64,000 nucleotides of DNA, taken from NCBI RefSeq assembly GCF_030149505.1, contig NZ_JASBRN010000071.1, positions 17,406-81,405 of the forward strand. The letters run 5' to 3'. The first letter of the stretch is position 1, and each line of letters begins with the position of its first letter. Position numbers and translations under genes: made by a program. A model generated the notes under the pieces. It was not told the origin of the DNA and did no database searches. It saw only the letters and a list, made by a program, of their open reading frames with translations. The stretch is from Nocardioides sp. (GTDB lineage Bacteria; Actinomycetota; Actinomycetes; Propionibacteriales; Nocardioidaceae). Of the stretch, positions 9,211 through 17,208 are shown one piece after another.

Positions 9211-9534
9211 GTGGGTGACGGCACCCCGATCAAGATGCTGCACGACCGCGTGCTCGTCGAGGTCGACAAGGAGGCGGGGGAGCGTCGCTCCTCCGGCGGC
9301 ATCGTCATCCCCGCGACCGCCGCCATGGGCGCACGCCGTCTGGCCTGGGCCCGCGTCGTCGCGGTCGGCCCGCACGCCAGGGCCGTGCAGGCGGGCGACC
9401 GGGTCCTCTTCGAGCCCGACGACAAGTCCGAGGTCGAGGTCCACGGCGAGCTCTACGTCGTCATGCGCGAGCGGGACGTCCACGCCGTCGCCGCCGAGCG
9501 GGTCGGCGACCAGGCCACCGGCCTCTACCTTTAG
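9211..9534 (+). CDS. GroES-like co-chaperonin domain protein
   Basis: 107-residue stand-alone protein with the Cpn10 fold: LHDRVLVEVDKEAG at the start, the mobile-loop region SSGGIVIPAT, and the DRVLFEP strand. The region after the mobile loop is longer and more divergent than in true GroES, and no groEL is nearby, so it is better read as a GroES paralogue of unknown partner. GTG start. Two stem-loops follow. Confidence 0.85.
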   Translation: MGDGTPIKMLHDRVLVEVDKEAGERRSSGGIVIPATAAMGARRLAWARVVAVGPHARAVQAGDRVLFEPDDKSEVEVHGELYVVMRERDVHAVAAERVGDQATGLYL

Positions 9535-9598
9535 CCGCCGACGCCCGCCGACGTACGCCGACGTACGCCGTCGGCAGGCTCGACCCCCGCAGGCACCA

Positions 9599-9636
9599 CC
9601 GCGCCCCGGACGACACGGTGGTCGCCCGGGGCGCGG
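9599..9636. terminator. Stem-loop between convergent genes
   Basis: Perfect 11-bp stem (9599-9609 with 9626-9636) and a 16-base loop, between the GroES-like gene and the minus-strand secreted-protein gene. Just upstream (9545-9575) the decamer GCCGACGTAC is repeated. Confidence 0.5.
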
Positions 9637-9670
9637 TCTGGCGCACTCCCTCCCCAGAGGTGCGTCATGC

Positions 9671-9698
9671 TCCCGCGCCGCCCCCACGGGGCGCGGGA
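9671..9698. terminator. Second stem-loop between convergent genes
   Basis: Nine-bp perfect stem (9671-9679 with 9690-9698), eight bases downstream of the stop codon at 9706 on the minus strand. A likely terminator for the secreted Pro-rich protein gene. Confidence 0.5.
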
Positions 9699-9705
9699 AG
9701 ATCGG

Positions 9706-10881
9706 TCACCGGACCCGGACGGTGAGGACCTCGCTGGTCCAGTCGCCGGCGACGAGGCGGTAGCCGACGCTGCCGCGCTTGGCCTGCTTCGGGTAGGTCA
9801 CGGTGGCGGTGCCGTCCGCGGTGGCGACGGTGCCGACGGTGCTCCAGGCGCCCCTCCTCAGGCGCTGCAGCTCCAGGGTGCGGCCCTCGAGGCCCGTCAC
9901 GACGATCGTGTCGGCGCCGAGCCGCTGGCCGCGGGCCAGCGTGGTGGTGCCGGACCGGTAGCCGGCCACGAGGTCCGCGGCGGGCTCCCCGGGCACGGTG
10001 CCGGTGCCGCCGGTGCCGGGCTTGACCACGGCGTACCCGTTGCGGGCGCCGGTCGTGGGCGAGGGCTCGCCGAGCGCGCACTCGACCGCGCCCTGCCAGT
10101 GGTAGTTGGTGCCGCCCACCTGCGTCCAGACCACGGCGTACGACGTCACGTTGGCCGGCCACAGGCGGTGCTGGCTGTAGACGAAGGCGGTCGTGCCCGA
10201 CCAGGTGCCCTGGTCCAGGTGGTAGTTCAGGGTGATCTCGCCCTGGTCCGTCATGAGGCGGATGTTGACGTCGTTGGACTGGCCCGCGGGGATGTTGCTC
10301 GGGTAGGCCACGACCAGGCCGTCACAGCCCGGGGTCTCGTAGGTCCAGTCCCAGTCGAAGCCGCCGCCCGGCGTGGTGACCGGCGGGTTCGGGGTGCTCT
10401 CGGGCTCCTCGACCGGCTCCTCGGGGGTCTCCGGGTCGACCGGCTCCTCGGGGTCGGTGGGGCCGACGGGCGGCTGCTCCGGGGTCTCGGGGTCGGTCGG
10501 CCCGACGGGCGGCTGCTCCGGGTCGGTGGGCTCCTCGGGCTCCGTCGCGACCGGCGCGGTGAAGAGGGTGTAGTGCGTGAGGTTGCCTCCCTCGGTGTGC
10601 CGCAGCACCAGGGAGCTCACGGGGGTCGCGAGGACGACGGTCTCCGGAGCGCCCGTGGTGCCCTTCAGCCCGGCGGACTTCACGCAGTACCCCGTGATCA
10701 CCTGGCCGGCGGGTGCGTCGACGAGCAGGGAGTCGGAGCTGCCCGGGACCGGAAGGGCGTCGGGGCAGTTGCCCTGGCTGCTGCCGCTCGGCGCCGCGTC
10801 GGCCGCGGTGGCACCGGCCACGAGGCCGCCGACGAGGACGCCGGCGACGGCGGTGGTGGCGAGCAGGCTGCGAAGGACCAT
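9706..10881 (-). CDS. Secreted protein with Pro/Glu/Thr repeat linker, function unknown
   Basis: 391-residue exported protein. Signal peptide at residues 1-30 (cleavage likely after ATAADA). A domain of about 85 residues with two cysteines is followed by an imperfect Pro-rich repeat (PEQPPVGPTDPE units, about residues 113-165), then a Trp/Tyr-rich central domain of about 135 residues and a C-terminal Ig-like beta domain (about 305-391). The layout is that of a surface-exposed adhesin-like or matrix protein, but no family is recognised. The ATG at 10881 is chosen because the signal peptide begins there. Upstream lie four CTTGAG-type repeats phased at 11 bases, so it is likely controlled by an OmpR-family regulator. 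Confidence 0.75.
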   Translation of the reverse strand: MVLRSLLATTAVAGVLVGGLVAGATAADAAPSGSSQGNCPDALPVPGSSDSLLVDAPAGQVITGYCVKSAGLKGTTGAPETVVLATPVSSLVLRHTEGGNLTHYTLFTAPVATEPEEPTDPEQPPVGPTDPETPEQPPVGPTDPEEPVDPETPEEPVEEPESTPNPPVTTPGGGFDWDWTYETPGCDGLVVAYPSNIPAGQSNDVNIRLMTDQGEITLNYHLDQGTWSGTTAFVYSQHRLWPANVTSYAVVWTQVGGTNYHWQGAVECALGEPSPTTGARNGYAVVKPGTGGTGTVPGEPAADLVAGYRSGTTTLARGQRLGADTIVVTGLEGRTLELQRLRRGAWSTVGTVATADGTATVTYPKQAKRGSVGYRLVAGDWTSEVLTVRVR

Positions 10882-11261
10882 GAGAGGACCGTGACAGCGG
10901 CCCGCGCCCGTGGGAAGGGACTTGGGGAGACCTTGAGCCGTCGTGCGGCAATCTTGAGGCTTCCTTGAGCAAACCGGCTCCCGAGCCGTCGTCCGGCCCT
11001 CGCCGGCCGAGCGCGCGGCGTACGCCGCGCCGTTCGCTCCCGGCCCGACTGATCGCGCATGTCCCCGCAGCGCAGGTCCTGCCGCACGCGCGGCTCGTGG
11101 GCAGCCCCTTCGTGCAGGAGGACCGCGGGCGCGGGCTGGCCCGACGGGTGGTCGAGCTGGTCCGTACCACCTCCGGACCCCTCCGCCGCGGTGGCGTGAC
11201 CTCCCGGAGCGGTGCTCGTTGTCCCGAGCACACCGCACCAGCGCCTGGAGGGAGGCCCGCG
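10882..11261. other. 380-base intergenic region with phased direct repeats
   Basis: No convincing gene. The left part holds the 11-bp-phased repeats. An 18-base perfect palindrome built on GGCGTACGCC lies at 11013-11030, and other GC-rich inverted repeats surround it. The right end carries the ribosome-binding site of the next gene. Confidence 0.6.
10921..10969 (-). promoter_or_regulatory. Putative OmpR/PhoP-family operator: four phased hexamers
   Basis: On the plus strand CTTGGG (10921) and CTTGAG (10932, 10953, 10964); on the minus strand, reading toward the secreted-protein gene, CTCAAG, CTCAAG, CTCAAG, CCCAAG. Offsets are 11, 21 and 11 bases, so the pairs lie on one face of the helix. 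Eleven-base direct repeats are the usual target of winged-helix response regulators. The block starts 40 bases upstream of the ATG at 10881. Confidence 0.6.
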
Positions 11262-11711
11262 ATGAGCACCACGGTCACGATGGCCACCCGCACCGTCGAG
11301 GTGTCCGGCGCCTGGGCCGGCGGCACCTGGATCGACGCCGCCGTGCTCGCCCACGCGCACCGCTCGGCCCGCGGTGGCTTCGACTTCACCGTCCGCTCCG
11401 CCGAGGTCGCCGACGCTCTCGTCGCCCACGGCCTGGCCTCGCGCGTCGACGGCCGCACCCTGCGCGGCAGCGCGTCGGTCGCCGACGTGTGCGACGTCCC
11501 CGGGCCCCGGCGCTCCCAGCCCGCGCAGGCGGCCTCTGCCGCCCGCGAGGTCCGCGGCTGGTGCAGCTCCACCCACCACGTCGAGCCGGTCCGTGCGGTC
11601 GTCGAGGGTCGTCGTGGCCGCTCCGCCGAGGACCCCTGGGCCGAGGACGTCCGGCTGTGCGCGCGGTGCGCCGACCTGCTGGGCGACGCCGGCTTCTTCC
11701 AGGTCGCGTGA
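11262..11711 (+). CDS. Hypothetical protein with C-terminal Cys/His cluster
   Basis: 149 residues, no family recognised. The C-terminal half has a possible metal-binding pattern: WCSSTHH followed about 37 residues later by LCARCADLL, reminiscent of a zinc ribbon or treble clef. The N-terminal half is beta-rich with a small Ala-rich helix. The ATG is chosen for the ribosome-binding site GGAGGGAGG upstream. Its stop overlaps the next gene's GTG by four bases (GTGA), so the pair is coupled and probably works together. Confidence 0.65.
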   Translation: MSTTVTMATRTVEVSGAWAGGTWIDAAVLAHAHRSARGGFDFTVRSAEVADALVAHGLASRVDGRTLRGSASVADVCDVPGPRRSQPAQAASAAREVRGWCSSTHHVEPVRAVVEGRRGRSAEDPWAEDVRLCARCADLLGDAGFFQVA

Positions 11712-12070
11712 GGCCCGCCGTGCTCCCCACGATGTCGCTGGACTCCTTCCACACCGCGCACCTCGACCCCGCGAGCGGTTACGGCCTGGTCGTCTGCCCC
11801 CGGCCCGAGGACGACGTCGTGCTCGACGGCAGCTCGCTGCACGTCGCGGCCTGGGACCACGCGTGCCAGTCGCTGGCCTCGCTGGGCTGGGCCCCGGTCC
11901 GGGACGACGCCGGCTTCCTGTCCTACCTCGGCGCCACCGCCGATGGCGGCCTGGTCGTCGAGGCCCGCTCGTTCCGGGCTCCCGCGCAGTCGCCGGACGG
12001 CGAGACCCTCCGCACGTTGTACGCCGCCACCGGGCTGGTCACGCAGGCCGTCCGTCCCCGGCGCGGCTGA
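11708..12070 (+). CDS. Hypothetical protein coupled to the preceding gene
   Basis: 120 residues, no family recognised. Predicted mixed alpha/beta without signal peptide or membrane segment; the sequence SLHVAAWDHACQSLASLGW looks like one helix. The GTG start overlaps the stop of the previous gene; an internal ATG at 11732 is an alternative. Cytosolic role unknown. Confidence 0.6.
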   Translation: MRPAVLPTMSLDSFHTAHLDPASGYGLVVCPRPEDDVVLDGSSLHVAAWDHACQSLASLGWAPVRDDAGFLSYLGATADGGLVVEARSFRAPAQSPDGETLRTLYAATGLVTQAVRPRRG

Positions 12071-12104
12071 GCGGCCCTCGGGCCCGCCGGCGGCCGTTGC
12101 CCGC

Positions 12105-12500
12105 TCAGCTCCGGCGGCGCAGCGTCTCGCCCGTCCACAGCGCGAGGACCACGAGCACCGGTTGGAAGAACAGCCGCACGAGCCGCTTGGTGTCGGTGTC
12201 GAGGCCGAAGGCGTCGGTGCCCTCGACGTACTGCGCGATGTTGCCCGGGAAGATGGCCACGAAGAAGGCCGCCAGCAGCCCGCCGACCACCGGGCGTCGG
12301 GCCCGCGGGGCCGCGATGAGGGCGGCACCCAGGCCGATCTCCACCACCCCGGAGCCGAGGACGGTCAGGTCCTCGTCGACCGGGAACCAGTCCGGCACCT
12401 GGGCCTGGAACTCCGCGCGCGCGAAGGTGAGGTGCGCGGTGCCCGCGAAGACCATTGCGGAGCCGAGGGCGAGCCGGGCCAGGGTGCGTGCGAGCGTCAC
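12105..12500 (-). CDS. DoxX-family membrane protein
   Basis: 131-residue integral membrane protein with four hydrophobic helices, matching the DoxX/DoxD-like size. Conserved features include an Ala/Gly-rich first helix (LARLALGSAMVFAGTAHL) and EIGLGAALI in the second. Family members are linked to thiosulfate or quinone-related redox, but the substrate here is unknown. The GTG at 12500 is chosen because a CAGACT -10-like hexamer lies six bases before it; the open frame runs 15 codons further. Confidence 0.85.
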   Translation of the reverse strand: MTLARTLARLALGSAMVFAGTAHLTFARAEFQAQVPDWFPVDEDLTVLGSGVVEIGLGAALIAAPRARRPVVGGLLAAFFVAIFPGNIAQYVEGTDAFGLDTDTKRLVRLFFQPVLVVLALWTGETLRRRS

Positions 12501-12575
12501 GCGGCCAGTCTGCCCGGCGACGTACGACGGTGGGCCACCCCCCACGGTCCGCGGTGCCCCAGCGTGGGTCGGGGC

Positions 12576-12947
12576 TCAGACGAGCGCGCTGCCGTGCACG
12601 ACCTGCAGGCGCAGCGGCGCGATCGTGGCGAGCACCCGGGTGACGAGCTCGTCGGCGACCGCGAGGGACTCCAGGACGTCGACGAGGTGCGTGACCGTCG
12701 CGTCGAACATGGCGTCGGTGATGTGCAGTCCCGCGTGGGCCTCGTGCAGGTCACGGCCGACGTGGACCAGGCCGGAGCCCAGGGCCGCGGACAGGAACGA
12801 GGTCATGTGGCTGCGCAGGCGCAGGAGGTCCACCCCGTCGAAGACCGGCGCGATCCCGGGGTCCTCCAGCAGCCGGGCGTAGAGCCCGCGCACGGCGAGC
12901 TCGATGGCGTCGCGACCACCGAGGTGGTCGTACAACGTCGGATCCAT
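12576..12947 (-). CDS. glbN: Group I truncated hemoglobin
   Basis: 123-residue 2-on-2 globin. It begins with the typical LYDHLGGRDAIELAV helix A/B region; Tyr23 is in the B-helix position that stabilises bound ligand, and the proximal histidine is His71 in HEAHAGLHIT. Known family roles are oxygen binding and nitric-oxide detoxification. The ATG is supported by a GGAGGGAGAGG ribosome-binding site six bases upstream, so unlike many neighbours it has a leader. A group II globin is encoded separately at 36965-37342. Confidence 0.92.
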   Translation of the reverse strand: MDPTLYDHLGGRDAIELAVRGLYARLLEDPGIAPVFDGVDLLRLRSHMTSFLSAALGSGLVHVGRDLHEAHAGLHITDAMFDATVTHLVDVLESLAVADELVTRVLATIAPLRLQVVHGSALV

Positions 12948-13141
12948 GACGGACCTCTCCCTCCTGGGCCGTGCGGCTCCCACCGCACGACCTCCTCGGC
13001 ACCCGACCCCGGTGGGGCGCGCGCCTGCTCCCACGCACCAGTGCAGCACAGCCGCGGCGCTCCCGGGGTCGGAACAGCCCTGCGTGCCGCAGCGGTCCGG
13101 ACCGGTCGCACCAGGTCGCGGAACCAGGTCCGGGAACGGCG

Positions 13142-13170
13142 AGAGCCCCAGGTCGACGACCTGGGGCTCT
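13142..13170 (-). terminator. Stem-loop downstream of tRNA-Lys
   Basis: Perfect inverted repeat, 14 bases each arm (13142-13155 and 13157-13170), seven bases after the 3' end of tRNA-Lys on the minus strand. Functionally an 11-bp stem with a seven-base loop. Confidence 0.6.
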
Positions 13171-13177
13171 GCGGTGG

Positions 13178-13250
<73 letters not shown>

Positions 13251-13328
13251 CCGGTGAAGCGACGTGAACGTTACCAGCGGGCGGCCTCGGCGAGAAATCG
13301 ACAGAGGTCGCGGGGGCCGCGGCGGTGG

Positions 13329-14912
13329 TCACATCGACTCGAGCACCGCCTGCGCGGCGTTGTGGCCGCCCAGCCCGGAGACGGCGCCGCCGCGACGCGC
13401 ACCCGAGCCGCACAGCAGGACGCGGTCGTGGTCGGTCTGCACGCCCCACCGGGCCGCCGGTGAGTCGAGCAGCGCGCGGGCCGGGGCCCACGGCCACTCG
13501 AGGTCGCCGTGGAAGATGTGCCCGCCGGGCATGGCGAGGTCGGCCTCGATCTCCTGGGGGATCTTCGCCTCGATGCAGGGCCGCCCGTCGGCATCCGTGG
13601 CCACGACGGAGGCGATCGGGTCGACCAGGTGCCGGTCCAGCTCGGCCAGCGCCCGCTCGACGGCCAGGGCCTTGCGCTCCTCGCGGGTCGCGGGGTCGTC
13701 GAAGAGCGTGGAGGGCGTGTGCAGCCCGAAGTAGGTCAGCGTGTGCGTGCCGGCGGGGGCGTCGCCCAGGATCGACGGGTCGGTCAGGGAGTGGCAGTAG
13801 ACCTCGCCCGGCATCGTGGTCGGCACCAGGCCGGCCGCGGCCTCGGCGTAGGCCCGCTCGACCTCGGAGTAGTCCTCGCCGAGGTGGAGGGTGCCGGCGA
13901 AGGCCTCGGTGGGGTCCACGCCCGAGCGGAGCCGGGGCAGGCGCTCCAGCAGCAGGTTGATCTTCAGCTGCGCGCCGACCGGCTTCTCGGGGTGCTCGCC
14001 CTCACCGAGCAGGATCCGCAGCACCCAGGGGGCCACGCCGGAGAGCACCCGGCCGGCGGTCACCGAGCGGCTCCCGGCGGGGCCGTGCCAGGTCACCTCC
14101 ACGCCGTCGACGCCCGGCGTGATCGCCGAGACGCCGGCCTCGGTCAGGACCTCGGCCCCGGCGGCGGTCGCCGCGCGCAGCAGGCCGTCGGTCACCGCAC
14201 CCATGCCGCCCACGGGCACCCGCCACTCCCCGGTGCCGTTGCCGACCAGGTGGTAGAGGAAGCACCGGTTCTGCACGAGCGACGGATCGTGCAGCGAGGC
14301 GAAGGTGCCGATCAACGCGTCGGTCGCGACCACGCCCCGGACGGTGTCGTCATGGAAGCGCCGCTCCACGGCCTCGCCCAGCGGACGCTCGACGAGGTCG
14401 CGCCAGATGACCGGGTCCACCTGGCCGCGCAGGTCGGCCTCGGAGGGCAGCGGCTGCAGGAACGTCGGCGCCAGCGCCTGGGTGAGCGTCCCGACCTCGG
14501 CGTAGAAGCGCTGCCACGCGGCGTACTCCTCCTCACCGCCCGTCAGCGCGGCGAAGGACTCGCGCGTGCGGGCACCCTCGTGTCGCTCGACGTGCAGCCC
14601 CGAGGGCACGCCGTCGCGCAGGGTCGGGGTGTGGGAGGCGGTGCGGCGCGAGACCAGCGTGACGTCGAGGTCCAGGTCGGCCATGAGGGCGTCGGGCATG
14701 ACCGAGACGAGGTAGGAGTAGCGCGAGAGCCGGACCGGGTGGCCCCGGAAGGCCTGGGCGGAGATCGCTGCGCCACCGGTGTGGTCGAGCCGCTCGAGCA
14801 GCAGGGTCGAGACCCCGGCCCGGGCGAGGTAGGCCGCCGCGACCAAGCCGTTGTGACCGCCGCCGACGACCACGACGTCGTAGTGGTTCCGTGCTGGGTT
14901 CCCGCTGCTCAT
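13329..14912 (-). CDS. CrtI-like phytoene-desaturase-family FAD oxidoreductase
   Basis: 527-residue flavoprotein. The dinucleotide-binding motif GGGHNGLVAAAYLARAG follows the first strand (about residues 17-33), then LLERLDHTGG and a C-terminal flavin segment ending LCGSGARRGGAVSGLGGHNAA, as in the CrtI/PYROXD2 group. No carotenoid-synthesis genes lie nearby, so it may act on another polyene, retinoid or polyketide; substrate unknown. The ATG is placed by a TAGGTT -10 box six bases upstream. Confidence 0.88.
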   Translation of the reverse strand: MSSGNPARNHYDVVVVGGGHNGLVAAAYLARAGVSTLLLERLDHTGGAAISAQAFRGHPVRLSRYSYLVSVMPDALMADLDLDVTLVSRRTASHTPTLRDGVPSGLHVERHEGARTRESFAALTGGEEEYAAWQRFYAEVGTLTQALAPTFLQPLPSEADLRGQVDPVIWRDLVERPLGEAVERRFHDDTVRGVVATDALIGTFASLHDPSLVQNRCFLYHLVGNGTGEWRVPVGGMGAVTDGLLRAATAAGAEVLTEAGVSAITPGVDGVEVTWHGPAGSRSVTAGRVLSGVAPWVLRILLGEGEHPEKPVGAQLKINLLLERLPRLRSGVDPTEAFAGTLHLGEDYSEVERAYAEAAAGLVPTTMPGEVYCHSLTDPSILGDAPAGTHTLTYFGLHTPSTLFDDPATREERKALAVERALAELDRHLVDPIASVVATDADGRPCIEAKIPQEIEADLAMPGGHIFHGDLEWPWAPARALLDSPAARWGVQTDHDRVLLCGSGARRGGAVSGLGGHNAAQAVLESM

Positions 14913-14918
14913 CGCGCC

Positions 14919-14924
14919 AACCTA
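14919..14924 (-). promoter_or_regulatory. -10 box of the CrtI-like gene
   Basis: TAGGTT on the minus strand, six bases before the ATG. Confidence 0.5.
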
Positions 14925-15042
14925 GCCACTGACCGGCGACACCGGCCACGCCGCACCTGCGGGAGCGTCGGTGATGGTGCCGGTTGCCCCGAGGTGCTGT
15001 CATAGGTGTGCGCGGTGGGCGCTGCAGGGAGAGGGAGCACGG

Positions 15043-17118
15043 ATGCTCAGCAGGTCGCGCGGCCCGGGAGGGGGGCCGGCAGGGGACCCGTCGGTCCCGG
15101 CGCGCCTCCTGCGCGCGTGGCGGGACTCCTGGCGGGCTCGCGCGGGTCTGCTGCTGCTCGTCACCGCCGTCACGGGCTTCCTCGCGGTCTCCGCGGCACC
15201 CGACGACGGCAAGGTCATCGGCATCTGGCCGGTCGGCGCGGCTGCCGGCGCGCTGCTGTGGAGCCCGCGGCGAGTGGCGCCGTGGTTGCTGCCGCCCGTG
15301 CTCGGGCTGGCCCTGCTCAGCGTCGGCCTCGGCGGGCGCCCACCCGAGGTGGCGGTGGGGTACGCCGTCACCATCACCGTCGAGGTGGCGCTGGTCTGGT
15401 GGCTGCTCTCCCGCGGCCGCGGCCTCACCTGGCGGTTGCTTGACGACAGCGACCTGCGCCGCTGGGTGAGCACGTGCTTCCTCGCCGGTGCCGTGGGCGC
15501 CACGGGCGGGGCCGTCACGTCGTGGCTGGCCGACTACGGCGACCCGGCGTACGTCGCGCTGGGGCTGGGCACCGCCCACCTGGCCTCGCACCTGGTGCTG
15601 ACACCGCTCTGGGCGCAGCTGCCCCAGCACTCCGACATCGCAGGGCGCGGGGAGCACCTGCTGCAGTGGGCGAGCATCGCCGTCGCCGCGCCGCTGGTCT
15701 TCTGGCCCGGCGACCTGCCGTCGGTGGTGTTCGTGCTCATCCCGCTGCTGGCCTGGAGCGCCCTGCGCATCGGCGCTCGCGAGGCGCTGGCGCAGATGGT
15801 GCTGCTGCTGGCCTTCGCCGTGCTGCTGACGACCGACGGGCACGGGCCGTTCGCGGCGGCGCCGGTGCTGCACGACCTCCCGCGGGACATGCGCGGGGTG
15901 CTGCTGGCGGCGTTCGCCGCGGTGTGCGCGCTCATCGTCGTGCCGCTCATCCTGCGCGTGGGCGAGAGCATCGAGGCGGCGCGCGTGGCCCGCGCCGAGC
16001 GCGACACCCTCGACCGGATCGTGAGCAGCACCACCGGGGTCGCCATCATCGGCGCCGACCGTGACAGTCGCATCACCCTGTTCAACCCCGGTGCTGAGCG
16101 GATGCTCGGCTACGCCGCGGAGGAGGTCATGGGGAGGAGCACCCTGATCTTCCACAGCCGCGAGACGATCGCCGTCAAGGCTGCCGAGCTGGGTGTCGAG
16201 CCGACCCTGCAGGCCTTGGCCGACCACATGCTCGAGCACGCGATGGCCGGGGTGGACATGGTCTTCCTCCGCGCCGACGGGGTCGCGCGCACGCACTCGA
16301 TGACGCTGAGCCGGCTCACCGACGAGGCGGGCGAGGTCATCGGCTACCTCTCCACCTCCGAGGACGTCACCGACCGGGTCGAGGCCGAGGAGGCGCTGCG
16401 CTCGGCGCTGCAGCGGATGCAGGAGGTCGACTCGGTCAAGGACGCGTTCGTGTCGTCGGTCAGCCACGAGCTCCGCACCCCGATCACCAGCATCCACGGC
16501 TACCTCGAGCTCCTGCTGGACGGCGAGTTCGGTGACCTCGAGGCCCCGCAGCACGGCGCCCTGGCGAAGGTCTCGCGCAACGCCGAGCGGCTGCTCGCGC
16601 TGATCGACGACCTGCTCACGCTCTCGCGCCTGCAGGAGGACGGCCTGAAGCTGGCGCCCCGGGTCGTGGACCTGCGCCAGGTGGTGACCGCAGTGTGCGA
16701 GGTGGTGGCGCCCGCCGCCGAGACCGGCGGGTTGGGCCTCGCCGTCGACCTGCCCGAGGACCCGGTGCCGTTCCTCGGCGACCGGGACCTGCTGGAGCGG
16801 GCCGTGGTCAACCTCGTGGCCAACGCGGTCAAGTTCACCCCCCGAGGGGGTCGGGTCGACGTGGGGCTGGCGACCGGCGACGACGGGACGACCCTGCAGG
16901 TCAGCGACACCGGCATCGGGATCCCGGTCGCGGAGCAGGAGCTGCTGTTCTCGCGCTTCTTCCGATCCTCCAACGCCCAGCGCCAAGCGATCCCGGGCAG
17001 CGGACTCGGACTGTCGATCGCCCACGCGGTGGTGCTCCAGCACGGCGGCAGCATCCGGGTGGCGAGCGCGGAGGGGGAGGGCACGACGTTCTGGGTGGAG
17101 CTGCCCGCGCTGGTCTGA
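15043..17118 (+). CDS. MASE1-PAS sensor histidine kinase
   Basis: 691 residues. Residues about 25-310 hold eight or so membrane helices resembling the MASE1 integral sensor domain; a PAS domain covers about 321-445 (GVAIIGADRDSRITLFNPGAERMLGY); HisKA contains His475 in SHELRTPITS; the ATPase domain (about 585-690) has VVNLVANAVKFTPRGG, DTGIGIP and GSGLGLSIAHAVV. It is an orphan: no response regulator is adjacent. The ATG is preceded by a GGAGAGGGAG ribosome-binding site. The signal may be a small molecule or redox state at the membrane plus a PAS ligand (inference). Confidence 0.9.
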   Translation: MLSRSRGPGGGPAGDPSVPARLLRAWRDSWRARAGLLLLVTAVTGFLAVSAAPDDGKVIGIWPVGAAAGALLWSPRRVAPWLLPPVLGLALLSVGLGGRPPEVAVGYAVTITVEVALVWWLLSRGRGLTWRLLDDSDLRRWVSTCFLAGAVGATGGAVTSWLADYGDPAYVALGLGTAHLASHLVLTPLWAQLPQHSDIAGRGEHLLQWASIAVAAPLVFWPGDLPSVVFVLIPLLAWSALRIGAREALAQMVLLLAFAVLLTTDGHGPFAAAPVLHDLPRDMRGVLLAAFAAVCALIVVPLILRVGESIEAARVARAERDTLDRIVSSTTGVAIIGADRDSRITLFNPGAERMLGYAAEEVMGRSTLIFHSRETIAVKAAELGVEPTLQALADHMLEHAMAGVDMVFLRADGVARTHSMTLSRLTDEAGEVIGYLSTSEDVTDRVEAEEALRSALQRMQEVDSVKDAFVSSVSHELRTPITSIHGYLELLLDGEFGDLEAPQHGALAKVSRNAERLLALIDDLLTLSRLQEDGLKLAPRVVDLRQVVTAVCEVVAPAAETGGLGLAVDLPEDPVPFLGDRDLLERAVVNLVANAVKFTPRGGRVDVGLATGDDGTTLQVSDTGIGIPVAEQELLFSRFFRSSNAQRQAIPGSGLGLSIAHAVVLQHGGSIRVASAEGEGTTFWVELPALV

Positions 17119-17160
17119 GGGGCCCGGCGGGCAACCAGCGCTGCCGGAATATCCAACATT

Positions 17161-17172
17161 CAACTACCGTTG
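17161..17172 (+). promoter_or_regulatory. Possible operator/promoter of the pirin gene
   Basis: CAAC-TACC-GTTG inverted repeat inside an unusually AT-rich stretch (17147-17172), 37 bases before the pirin ATG; a second CCAAC half-site is at 17153-17157. TACCGT at 17165-17170 could be the -10. A regulator of MarR type would fit, but none is adjacent. Confidence 0.3.
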
Positions 17173-17208
17173 GGACCAGCACGATCCCCTGCCCGAGAGG
17201 TGCCCACC

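Noticed and set aside
10965..11261. Upstream extension of the hypothetical protein to 10965
   Set aside because: It would run through the phased repeats and GC-rich palindromes, and a good ribosome-binding site marks the ATG at 11262.
14533..17163. Long minus-strand frame opposite the MASE1-PAS kinase
   Set aside because: Same reason; the plus-strand frame has complete kinase motifs, the minus frame has none.
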